Notes under the pieces: generated by a model
What the model was told of the DNA's origin: nothing
Databases searched by the model: none
What the model saw: only the letters and a program-made list of their open reading frames with translations
Made by a program: the position numbers and the translations under genes
Source of the DNA: Dysidea avara
Lineage: Eukaryota > Porifera > Demospongiae > Dictyoceratida > Dysideidae
Direction: 5' to 3'
Assembly: GCF_963678975.1 (NCBI RefSeq)
Contig: NC_089272.1
Span: forward strand, 21,651,399 to 21,715,398
DNA: 64,000 bases
Shown here: piece by piece, positions 42,577-53,564 of the stretch
How the letters are laid out: the number at the start of each line of letters is the position of its first letter
Position numbering within the stretch: the first letter of the stretch is position 1

Positions 42577-45500
42577 CCCTGTTCTCGTTGTAACTCTGTA
42601 GGTGTCACTGTGATTTATTTTAAACCACAAGAGGGCCATGATGGTAACCTACAGGTATATGCAGACCAAAAAAAATATTAATCTTCTTTATGCAAATTAT
42701 AATCATAATTATGTAGATATTTATCAGATATGCATCAAACTCAGTACTTGACTTTGCCTTAATACATCCTTATTGTGTACCAAATTTCAAGACAATTAAT
42801 TAAAGTGCACATTTGTATTTTGTAATGTTTTTGTAAAGTGTGTGAAAAAATGATAGACAGAAAAAAGGATAAGCCTAACTTTGAAGGCTTGTATATCACA
42901 AAATGATAAGGAAATTGTGCTCAAATTTGGTATGTGCAGTGCCAAAGGTGGAGGGTGTTTGTAGCACAAAAATCAGTCCATTTAGAGAAGGGAGTTACAT
43001 AATTATGTGAAAAAATTGTGTTTTCTTTCTTCCTGTCGATACACACTCGCTAGCTTTCTTGGCTGAATGATAATGTGATCTGATTTTGGAAATCCAAATT
43101 TTGGATGCAATGTAAATGCGTATATTTTATAATGGTATATACTCGCTAACCTTGGCAGCTATGCAGGTGAAATTTTCCTTGAAGATGGAGATGTTCCTAG
43201 CATTTCTACAGTACAAGAAGCAGCCTCTACAATTTCCCACCTAGTTTTTTGCGTGAGTATTGCTGAATCATGAGTCCTCACAAAGGGGTGGAGAGTGGTG
43301 GTTATGGTGGTGGTGTCAGAAACATATTAGGGTTCAAAATGTGTAAATGTTGTGATTGTAAGTTCCAGGCCAAATACATGCCTCTGGGAATTCTTGATGT
43401 GGCATAATGGCACAAAACACACATTTCACGTTTGTGTGACTTTGCCAGTTACTCCAAGCTGTATGAAATCACTCCAGTGTCTTCCCAGGACCATTAGACT
43501 AGAGTGTTGTATATGCCTTGACACACCTATAAAGGTCTGTCTCCAGAAAGCAGACCTGGCAAGATTAAGACAAAGTTAATGTGAAAATTGTTAGTCAGAT
43601 AGTGTAGCCATCTTATGCTGGAATGTTACTCCTTATGTTCTGTCCCCTGCATCTTAACTGCCACTAATATGAAACAAAATTTCCTTTCTTTAAAGAGTGA
43701 CATTGTCTTACTGATCATTACTAAAACAGACTTTCTGAGATGAAGTGTAGTGGTTGTAACTTGTGAGCTGACATTGTATCGTGACAAAAAATTCCCACAA
43801 CATGCCATATACAATTGCACTCACCAAGTACAAGTATGTGTATCTCACATACATACTGTATAACGTAATTCACAGAATCATACACATATAATATAGTTCC
43901 TTTAGCCACATCGATATCTTCCCCTAAAGTTCATTTTTAGTCTGGGTACGTGGTTTCTAAGGAGGGTTTGACACTCTATAAGCTGACGAATCACAAAAGT
44001 TACTACAGAATGAGGAACATTAGATGAGCAAGTAGTTTGTGGAAGTTTTATTGGGTCCTTCTCAATGGTCTCTGTGGTATCACTACTGAGTAGAATTTGT
44101 TGGCTATAACACTGGATTCTGGTGCCAAACCAGCTGTCCTCTCTAATGAGGTAGTGACTTAGCTATCAAGAGTTTTCTTTGTTCAGCCTTCACTAGTTTA
44201 AATGGTGCAAAGTCATTGGGAAAATCATCCTATATGGAGAAGGGAGCATGGAACTATGTATGTATGCATGAAATGCAGAGTTTTAATTGTTGTATCTGTT
44301 AGCTAATGCTACACATTGTGTGGTGTATGGCTTCACAATGTGTCTTGATACTTCACAATTGGGAGTCTAGCAATATATCAGAGGCGGATCCAGAGGGGGG
44401 TGCACCAGGTAGTAGGTATATGGAGCAGGGGGTCTGGGGGATGCAGCCACCCAGAAACTAAAGCTATTTCATATAACTCAGGACTGAAAATTTTGATGTA
44501 GAGTGGTTTTATGTACAAGTATCTAATTCATACTGCTTTCTAGGTGAACTGCATTGTTCAGTAGTTGTATAAGGATATGTGACAGTCATGAGTAGTTCAG
44601 CTACCTATATAAGAATATGATCCTGAAGAATGGCAAGCACAAGAGCATGTGCTTTACATTTGCAAAGTATTATTAGCAGGCCAAGTGTGCCCATGCATGG
44701 GATAGTGCTGCAGATGCTAGTTTTCATATTTCAACAACTATGGAGGATTCTCTCAATAGTCAATAGTGTTATGTGTGGTGACTGTTCTATTAGAGTATTT
44801 GACTGACTGCTCTATTAGAGTATCTTGATCTTGTATAATGTTTTCCTTTTTATATTGGGTGGAGGACACATGCCCCTCTGCCCCCCTTGGATCCACCACT
44901 GTATATGGCACATGTTATGAGCAAATGTTTGGTACAAAATGTTGATCAAAGTTTCTAATCAATCGAATTTTTTGATCAATCAGGACACACTATAGTGTGT
45001 CTGTCATGTGGCCAAAGAAAGCCAATGTGTCTGGGCATGCAACAGATAAGTGTGTATTTACAGTAAAACCAAAAAAAAAAGTGATCTTCATGCATTCGTA
45101 CCTCAGTAAATGGCTAAATAGAAATAGCCCATTTTTCTGTGAAACAGGTCCAGCCATCTTTAACTTCAAATTTTGTCAAATGGATAAAAGCCAGCACATA
45201 CAAATACAAAAAAAATTATACCTAATCTAAAACTGCCAAGCTGTGAAAAAGGATGTGGCCTTTCAAAAAATAGGCTAGTATGAGAAAGATTTGTGTTGTA
45301 ACATTTCTAATGAACACCACGAGCACATGATAGTACATTATACCAAAAGATTCTGATTAAAAGGAAACTGTACAACGACAACAACGACATACATTTCATA
45401 ATAATCACATTAGCAAATCAATGCTATAAATAAATACTTAGGTTTAAAGCATCCCTCCTGGAGGAGACTGAGTGTGGCACTCGACTAGACATTGCATGGC

Positions 45501-48500
45501 CTGCAGTTCAAATCCTGGGGTAGGAGGGATTTTTTTTTCCTTTCTTTGGCTATTTTCTGTTTCACCGTATTGTTAGCTAGGTTAAGTAATCATATAAAGT
45601 CTCCAGTTCCTGTTAGGTTAGGTAATCCAAAGGCTGCAGCACATGTTGCTGTCAGACCTTCAGTGCTGGCCACTGTAAAGTGCTAATCATGAACCACGGT
45701 AGTGGTTCATAATAGAGATCGCCTATGTTTTTTTCCAAAATCCTAATAGAACACTCAACTAAACGCCACCTTAGAAACCTTTTCCAACCTCCAAAAAAAG
45801 CCTTTGAAGTTAATTTGGAAGTTTAGATCCACTAGCAAAGATGAAGTCAAAAGGACTTGATAAAAGTACTTTTTTAAAGAACTGAATCTGCCATTTTGAG
45901 CCATTTTTGTTCATCTTCTTATTTTTTTCCCACAGGGCTAAAGCAAAATGTGAGTACTTTTTGGGGATAAAAACTACATAACTTTCCTTCCTATGTCTTT
46001 CTTCACGTACATGACCTATTTTTAAATGCATATTACAATGGTAACACCCATTCTCAAGCAAATTTGCTTCTTGTATGTTCACTTTGCCATTGCTTCTGAC
46101 TTAGTCTCTGCAAGGGTAACCAACGTGTTAATTGTGTTAATAAGTATCCAATCTATTCATGTTAACACATTCATTTGGAAACCCTATACCATTACCTATG
46201 TTTAACCACAGTATATTAAGTTCATACCAGAACAACAATGTTGTTGTGTGCCACAGCATACTTGACTTACTGTGATCACATAACTGCACAAGTATGCATG
46301 CCTATATAATTATGATAAATCTGAAGCCATACTATTGCTGACCACAGCATGCTGTACACTGCCTACAGTTGGATATGTCAGAGCTATATAGTACAAAAAA
46401 GTACATTCAGTAGTAAGGAAACAATACACTGGTGTTTGCTAACTCTGATAATAATAACTGACTACTTAACAGCTACTGTACATGAATGACTTTGATATAC
46501 ATGTTTAGTACTGTGTAATATCAAGCACCACCGGCACATCTTATTATCATGTTAGCTATCCATAAATGGATTTATAAAAAGTTAACAAACTAGTGTAAAA
46601 ATAATTTAAAAATTAAAATTTGAATAGAGATCACTGAAAAAGTAAAGAAATAAGAGTCAAACAAGCCAGCATGTTAAACACACAGAGATCTCTATTTGGA
46701 CTCAAATAAACATTTATACAGAAGTTCTCAGTACTTATCTACCCCTGATTTATGGAGAAACTACTGTTTTTTACTTTAGTTTCTACCATATCCATTGAGT
46801 CCAAATAGAGATCTCTGTGTGTTTAACATGCTGGCTTGTTTGACTCTTGCTTCTTTACTTTTTTCAGCGATCTCTATTCCCATGTTTTAATTTTTTAAAT
46901 TACTTTTACAATAGTAATAATGATAAAAAATAAAAAATGCTACAACTACAGCTAAACAGTTTGTTCAGTATACCACACACTCCCACTCATAATAGTAAGG
47001 TGCTTAGCAAAATTATTGTTACAGAGTGGATAAAAGCACCATTTTTGGTACACAAGTTCTTTATGGTGCACTTATCAATATTAGAAGGGGTGCCCACCAA
47101 GTAAAATTATGTGTGGGCTGAAAACAAAATGGACATCAAGTCACCCCAGTATAGTACATTTACATATGCAGTGAAATGCACTTATAATTATTAGTTTTCC
47201 TAATTATATTTGGCATCCACTGTGTACAGACTTGTCAAACGAAGGTAGATTGGTATAACTCGAATCAAACCTAGGGTGTCAATAGGAATACAGGAGGTAC
47301 ATCAATAAGAGTAATGCATGTGTAGCAATATACACAGCCGGGTGCCACACGTTATCACTCAAGCAAAAATCACTAAGCTAGCATGTTGGCCTTCGAAGTT
47401 AACAGCTATGCTTTCCCATGCAGCGGTCGAGGCCCTGTACACCAATCAAATCCCCTTAATTATCAGATTATAAGACTCCAATCAGTACTGATTGGTGGTT
47501 AAAGGAGACAACTTGGGAAACTTTGTGATGCACACCTACATGTATGTAGCACAACACTGTGTATTAGTATATACACACAATACTTCCAAGTATCTGTATG
47601 TTTGCTACTGAATATGCACATGTTTCAAATTTAGTACATTTTACATAGAAACCCAGTCTATTTCAGTGCAACAAGCAGCTACTTCAGCTTTCAACGGTGT
47701 GGTGCCATCTACTGTTAGCAGTTCATCAGGTAGACATGTACAACTAAATTGCTGCATGATTTATACCATTGCTCAACTTACATATATAGCTATCACAACA
47801 ACTGATTATTATTTCAAACCAACTTCAACTCCAAGTACTGATGGAAAAAATGATGATAGTGGTAAGCCATGAACAGTGAAATAAATATAACTACGTAGTG
47901 TAAGAAGAATTAGAAAATTTCAGGACCTGCACTTCTCATTAGAGTAGGGATCATGGATATAAACGGCAATGAAGCAAAGGAGGTCGTGTAGTGCACATGT
48001 AATTCCCACATACAGTCTGTCAATACTATGACTGAAGCAGGAAATAAAATAATGTCCACTAGTATACAGTAGCTGCAGGTATAGATGACTTCCCTTGTTT
48101 CATCGCTTTTTATCTCTATGATCCCTACCCTTGCTTGTCTACTAGCTATTTTGTAATAATATAATTCATTACTGGTAAACTATCAGATACCTCATCAAAG
48201 GAAGGAATGATGCCAGACCCAATATAAAATTAATTGCTGACTGAGTGACTGTCAATTGCTAAATGTGAAGTGGCTATTCTGCTTTATTTTCAGCTTTGTT
48301 CCACCCTTATACAGCATTAAAAGTGAATAACAGTACGAGAAACACCTCTGCAATCAATCCAGTCAGCACTACAAAAATTGAAGCACTGAAGTAATGGTGT
48401 ATTGCACAAATCAACACCCACGTAGTAACTAGTGGAGGAAGAAATAGGGCACAAAGAAAGACACAGGAAGGTCCATGATGTGTCCATTGCAGCTGCTGCG

Positions 48501-49354
48501 GTTGGCAAAAAAGCACGTCTCAGGATGTAGCTATGTCAAACAGTGAAGAATTCAAGTCCGTTGCCTTAATCATAGTCAAGTTATGCTTGGCTGGGGGCAT
48601 CAGTTAGGCAGGCAGTCAGTATAAAAGTTCAGTTAAATAATTTATTGTTTTATTTTAGTTTCACAGACACTTGTTGAAAGGGTTTGGGGTTGCTCTGAAG
48701 ACATTTTTGGGCTTGGATAATATTGCTAAGCTGTCATGATCAAAAAGTGAGGCTGTTATTGGGTGGTATATTTTTGGTGAGCTCAAACCTTCATGTTCCC
48801 TACTATACAGTACCACCAAGAGTTTATAATTAACTCTTTTTGGTACTACCGTGCTGTATGATATTTTTGCACATACATAATGTGAATGAATTCTATTAAT
48901 GTTAGCTACACCTTGGCAGCTTTGATTAGCTGTATTTTTAACCAGTTTGATGTTTTTTTGTTAATGAAGTTCACTGCTGGTTGTGGCACCAAATATCTAT
49001 AGTTTCTAAGAAACACATACTGTATACTTTGCATTTCAGATGTGCACAGATGCATGCATAGCTAGTATTTTACCGTTTTGTTTGTTTTTAGATTCAATGA
49101 AATCTCAATCATCAATTGTAATTGTAATCATTATAACAGCGATTGCACTGCCATTGTGTGTAACACTAGCAGTAATTATAGCAGTAGTTGTATCAAGAAA
49201 ATATTTCATTCAAAAATCTCAAAATGCAACATCAGTGTCAACACCAATCAATAATGATATTACCACAGATGTTGATATGCAGGAGAATCCAGCTTATCAT
49301 GGTGTTAAGCAAATATATCTACCCAACAAAGATACTGACTATTATTATATTTAA
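41446..49354 (+). CDS. Single-pass receptor-like membrane protein, 6 exons, about 297 residues
   Basis: Proposed exons: 41446-41510, 41546-41696, 41753-42032, 47667-47729, 47790-47861, 49092-49354. All joins keep phase and the sum is 298 codons including the stop. Two introns are 56 and 60 bp; the first would be 35 bp and is the weakest join. Exon 1 is a signal peptide (M-K-L-V-T-V-L-L-I-I-F-L-S-I-Y-L-S-S-C). Exons 2-3 give an ectodomain of about 140 residues with few cysteines that I do not recognise. Exons 4-5 form a Ser/Thr-rich stalk. Exon 6 has a hydrophobic membrane span (I-V-I-V-I-I-I-T-A-I-A-L... to V-V-V-S-R-K) and a cytoplasmic tail with Q-E-N-P-A-Y-H-G-V, an NPxY sorting/adaptor motif, ending D-Y-Y-Y-I. 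A type I plasma-membrane receptor or adhesion protein is inferred. The long introns hold many mobile elements. Confidence 0.68.
42068..42180 (-). mobile_element. LINE 3' end (minus strand) in receptor intron
   Basis: Read on the minus strand it runs AACAGGCTGTAGGACCAGGT..GTGCTGTAAAGCCTTAATAA into an (AATAAAT)n-type tail, the normal 3' end of a CR1/L2-type non-LTR element. Only about 110 bp remain. Confidence 0.55.
42243..42408. mobile_element. TA-flanked MITE family, partial copy
   Basis: AGCCAAGAAATGGTTACAGT on the left, and GCAGCCATTTCTTGGCC..TTGATTTCACAAC..TTACAGCTTGGCTG on the right, match the arms of 36380-36599. The outer left part is missing. Confidence 0.65.
42541..42570. repeat. (AC)15 microsatellite
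   Basis: Fifteen uninterrupted AC units in the large receptor intron. Confidence 0.95.
43167..43252 (+). other. Exon-like sequence in the receptor intron, similar to exon 4
   Basis: It is bounded by CTATGCAG and GC/GTGAGT and is open in the phase set by exon 3. It contains ACAGTACAAGAAGCAGCCTC, similar to TCAGTGCAACAAGCAGCTAC at the start of the exon at 47667. Including it would shift the frame of the following exon (86 bp), so it is a decayed duplicate exon or an alternative 3' exon. Confidence 0.35.
44379..44901. mobile_element. hAT-like element, 523 bp, 5-bp TSD, in receptor intron
   Basis: It starts CAGAGGCGGATCCAGAGGGG and ends CCCCTTGGATCCACCACTG. TATAT flanks both sides (44374-44378 and 44902-44906), although the AT-rich target makes chance matches easier here. 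Two module units lie at 44777-44832 (GACTGCTCTATTAGAGTATC, then TTGATCTT). Confidence 0.8.
45225..45275. mobile_element. TA-flanked MITE family, end fragment
   Basis: CTGCCAAGCTGTGAAAAAGG followed by TGTGGCCTTTCAAAA matches the left terminus of 36380-36599. Confidence 0.55.
45451..45538 (+). repeat. tRNA-like / SINE-head-like sequence with T9 run
   Basis: ATCCCTCCT at 45451-45459 pairs exactly with AGGAGGGAT at 45522-45530, like an acceptor stem about 80 nt apart. AGTTCAAATCC (45505-45515) resembles a pol III B box, and GAGTGTGGCACTCG could be a degenerate A box. The stem is followed at once by T9, a pol III terminator. The D and anticodon arms do not fold cleanly, so a functional tRNA is not claimed; a tRNA-derived SINE head is the best guess. 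Confidence 0.35.
46603..46905. mobile_element. Fold-back MITE, about 300 bp, arms about 100 bp
   Basis: The left arm (46603-46703) contains GAATAGAGATCACTGAAAAA, GAGTCAAACAAGCCAGCATG and CACAGAGATCTCTATTTGGA. The right arm (46796-46905) is the near-perfect complement. The loop is about 90 bp. It belongs to the same general design as the GGGATC fold-backs but has GAGATC in the arms. It is in a receptor intron. Confidence 0.8.
47935..48150. mobile_element. Fold-back element of the GGGATC family
   Basis: The left arm contains AGAGTAGGGATCATGGATAT and the right arm TATGATCCCTACC, with complementary AGCAAAGGAGGTC and GACTTCCCTTGTTTC pieces. It sits 73 bp after the receptor exon ending at 47861, in the last intron. 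Confidence 0.65.
48575..48835 (-). repeat. Dispersed repeat family A, copy 4, 5' part only
   Basis: On the minus strand it reads GGTACTGTATAGTAGGGAAC, then CAAGCCCAAAAATGTCTTCA, AACTGAACTTTTATACTGAC and GCCAAGCATAAC. These are the first 230 bp of copy 3 in the same order. The fold-back tail is absent. Confidence 0.65.
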
Positions 49355-50624
49355 GTATTGTATTGTTATACAGTAAAATTCAATGCATACAATGTATGTC
49401 TTGGTATGGATACATTTAATATTTGTGTGAGGTAAAGTTAATTATATACCAAAGTGTGAGAATGTCAGAGTGTCTGCTGTGGTATACACCATTCAGCTAA
49501 ACAGAGCAGCTCTGCTACTCAGTGATAAGTTAGTTATTACCCAGTGATAAGCCACACAGACTTATATGTGACATAACCACCATATGAATGGTATTGTTAC
49601 CAATGGAGCAAAAAAACAAGTTATTAAAACACACTGATACTACACTTACATTATACAATGTAATGATTTAAATGTCAAGAAATAGTCTACGTCAATGTTT
49701 GGTCCCAGCAGTGTACAGTTTAAAGCCAAGTACACTGCACAGTAAATGTGTTTCCTAGGGTTTCGTGCATAACAAATTTGACATTTGCTTGAGATTTCCT
49801 TATAATTCATTGTCAGGAATGTGCTAAATTCTGGAAATCGTGTACAGAATTGTCACAATTAATTTACATTTCAGGTAATTTTGAAAATAATGTGCGAAGT
49901 TCCAATCAAGAAATGTACATGAATTGTGACATTTTGTGGAAAATGTTGAGAATTTCATTTACATTTCAGTATAGAAACATGGAAACATATTTTTGTGCAG
50001 TGTAACCTCTGGCGTCATCATTCTATCTCAGAGTAACCCTCATCAGAATTTTTGGCACTCGCATGCCATGCAACACCACCTGAAGTTATCAAGCAAATAT
50101 TCTATGATTGGACAAGTATGTAGCACTGCTGATAATGCTTGGATTTAACCTCCATTTGTTGTCTAAGAACTACTTTTGCGCTCTCCAAGTATGCAGAATG
50201 ACCACACATATTTTTGTACTGCTATCATTGTACAAACGCTTACCAGCAGAGTGGGTACTCACCTACTAGCCATAGGCATTCGATGTGAAAGAGGTTTATG
50301 AGCTTCCCTTTTAACAAATCCACAGTTTGTCCATACAACTTTGAGGTTATTAGAAGACTGATGTACTCTATTAGAATAACAATCAAATATTTATAATCAC
50401 AACTCGTAGTGTCAAAAATGACTGTTTTATTTAATGTGCTTTTAAACATTTTCCTGGAGAATAGTTCTCAGAATCCTTACTGTATCAAAGCCAAAGCTAT
50501 TCACCATTATTAAGAGCTCCACTCCACATATAAATCTGGCTAGAATCTTGTATTAAAATTGCTATATGCTAAATCATATTGCTATATGCTAAAATATGGC
50601 TATAGTGCTTATTTTATTACATTA
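49355..50624. other. 3' flank of the receptor-like gene
   Basis: No AATAAA lies in the first 200 bp after the stop; TTATATACC and TACATTTAATATT occur but do not qualify as clear poly(A) signals. A weak single module unit (TACTCTATTAGAATAA) is at about 50366. Nothing else supported. Confidence 0.35.
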
Positions 50625-52000
50625 GATATTGTCAATGAAGTGTAGCTATACACTGTACTTCTTTGTATGCAGACATAATGTATCACAGGTTTTATATGAG
50701 TGGTGAAGTAGCAACATGAGAATCAGAATATGTACATACAGTATGATTCTTCTTGGATACTATGTGAAAAATATCCATATTGTATAATTTCTTTTAATGG
50801 ACAATACTCTATTTAAGCACAATTACTGGATAGGATGTCTGAAAGCACTATATTAATTGACCCACATACCTGTAATATAGGAAGCTTGAGCTTCGTACTG
50901 TACCATTGGGTAGTAGACATATCTACTACTTAAAGAAAAGGTGGTAGTAGAAAGCACCTGGGACACTAATTCATAAGGAATACAGGTATGTATATGTATG
51001 CAACTGCAATAATTTATGTAAAACCATGCAATGTCTCCATTGCAAGATTGATGGAATAGTAACTTTCAAATATGAAAAGGTCTAAGAGTCTTGAATGTCA
51101 GTATAAAAGGTGTTGAGTAGGATAGCAGCTATACCTTGATATGGACAGCATTATATGGCTCAATCCCAGTAGTTAATATCTTACTGGATAAATAAACAAA
51201 AGCACCAATGGTAAAGTACAATGGGACCAGCCAAAGCCATCCCATCATAAACATTTCGTTTCAAAGTGGACCATACATGATCTAAAGGCACAGCACAAAA
51301 TTACATTGCCCCAATAATTACAATGATGAGAATCTTATCTAACAACAATAAATCTTACATATTCAATATCACAAGAGACTGTCAGTAGTGTCTTGCAGAA
51401 TTAATATTGTTTATGTGTGTATTTTCTGTTCTATTCACCTGTTTGCCAACACATGGAGGATGATGACACATGAAGGATGAAAAATCCCTACAGCACTAAA
51501 TAGCAGGATATGTGCACAGCACAAGCACTGTAACTAATGCCTATATAAGTTAGTTATTGGAAAACTTTAAGCATGCATGCATAGAGCTCAGTCTTACAAA
51601 CAACTAATGACAATTAGATTACTTGGGCAGTGATGTCATTTCTTCTTAGAAATGCTAAGCCTTAGTGCAGATGCTGTGAATATTTCCAGTGTTCATCTGT
51701 TAGCTAGCTACACCTATGTATTTTGTATCAGAGACCTTTTGGAAGTGATTAGATGCATAAAAGCTGTTTTGATGATTTGATGTTGTTAGCTGCATGAATT
51801 TACTTGGGTTAAACTCTTGTTGCCACTTGCCATCCTTCAGTGAGCATACAACTAAAACAGCTTCAAACGACTGTTATCATTATTGCAGCTGATTTGCTAT
51901 GGACATGGAGGATGACATAGGAAGGAAAGTTAAACGGTTTTATCCTCTAAAAGTAAACAGACTTCCTGTAGATAATGAATCAGTGGAGAATGAATATATA
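50625..52000. repeat. Segmental duplication, copy B (partner 18958-27245)
   Basis: 50625-50975 matches 18958-19750, and 51486-52000 matches anchors in 25523-27245, in the same order and orientation. The middle (50975-51485) was not convincingly aligned. Copy B lacks the hAT MITE and the Gypsy element. Confidence 0.65.
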
Positions 52001-52494
52001 TTTATATATATATGCTGCTGGCACCACTAGTTCTGGAATTTTGTTCTGCATTTTACAGTCTTGTTAAGATTCTGACTGGCTTTAGCCTCCTCACAGGCCC
52101 CTGGCTGGGTTAGTGGGATAGCATTACAGGTGATACTGTTTGCTAGTAAGAAGTGGCATGTTTTTAAAAAAGTAGCTACTTAGCTATATTGCTTCCTTTT
52201 GACATCCTCAAGATCTAGGATTTCCCAAGGAGGTACTAAGCTAGGGGAATCTATAGCAGGAGCCAAGGGTTGCAACACAATGATAAAACAGTAGCGATTG
52301 ACTGATTTATAAATAATAATTACCCTCTGACGTAATATTATGTGGATGCAAAATAAATACATGGACACAAATACAAAACAAAACACATGGATACAAATGC
52401 AACTGTGAGGCAAAGTACAAAATATAGTCGAACAAATTACATGCAAAGATAAAAGTCATCATAATAGCAGCAGTGAAATTCTCATCATTAGGAA

Positions 52495-52610
52495 TCCAAA
52501 GCAGGGACTTCCCCACCGAGCTATGCTGTAATACCATCATTCATCTCTTGTTTCAGTAGTATTTTTAAAAAAATGTTAATTTAAAAATACTAGTAATTAT
52601 GTGCATTCCA
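52495..52610. mobile_element. Half-copy of the 7019 fold-back MITE
   Basis: GGGACTTCCCCACCGAGCTATGCTG and TAATACCATCATTCATCTCT, then TTAAAAATACTAGTAATTA, reproduce the right arm of 7019-7260. The left arm is missing. Confidence 0.7.
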
Positions 52611-53564
52611 TGAAACTGTCAGGCATGAAGAACAATACTGTTTAAAATCAATGGAAGCCACTGAAGATGCAGGTAGTGCTCTAAGATGTGATTGTACTTG
52701 TGCATATTCCTACAAAGACGCATTGCATCCTCTTGAGTCTCTATAATGATTGAGTATGTAGTGAAGAGCCCCATGCACACCAGAAGAGAATAGTTAAGAT
52801 GACAAAGGACTAGTGCTTCAGTTAAAAGTTTCAGTAAAAACATTCTGATGACAGTGAATAAAATACTTTTTTTTTTTTGCACTGAGACCTGTGAGACATG
52901 TGATCAATTACTAGGCCAATATTGAGCTATCATTATTGCTGTATGTAGCTGTACAGTTCTGTACTGTTGAATAAAAACCTGTGGTGCAAATCTCCTTTCA
53001 TTTTAGCTAGTTTTGAGACCTTAGTGGACCATGACTTGACCATCTTTTACTAAAAGAAATTGATTCCATAAACATAATGCTAACTAATAATGACTAACAC
53101 TCTTTCATTCTTAATGTTAATGTTTTCATATTTCGTCAATACGAACTAGATTTCTGCATTGCATGCCAATCAGATTCCAATGTTACCCAGCCTATATCAC
53201 CTTATAGTAGCTAGTAACACTATGCATTATTGAGATAGGAGGCAGTGTTAGCTACCATCAGCACCTGACAGAAGATTTCTTGAATTAAGGAAAAGATGGG
53301 TCTGCTTTATATAGGGCTGAGTCAGTTTTACTTTTATATACCATTATTCTTTTATAGATCACCATAGAAAAATGGGGCTGCATCAAAATTAGTAAGTTTT
53401 AATTAAGTTGGCTATTTAATAAAAAGCATACAGGGAGTATTAAAGCTATGGTCTTTAAAGTAATATTTCTTCCTTTGGGCCATGTGATTAGCAGGAGATG
53501 ATAGTTGACATTAAAGTTATTTATTATTGCTAATCTTGACGTTTTCATGTGTACTTTCACTTCA
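52611..53564. other. Non-coding stretch before a LINE remnant
   Basis: Nothing beyond a short T10 run at 52869-52878 and scattered A/T-rich sequence. The minus-strand frame 52882-52619 has no recognisable domain. Confidence 0.35.

Noticed and set aside
48307-48516. Hydrophobic minus-strand frame resembling a membrane protein
   Set aside because: Two overlapping frames are equally hydrophobic, there is no splice context, and it lies in an intron of the plus-strand gene.
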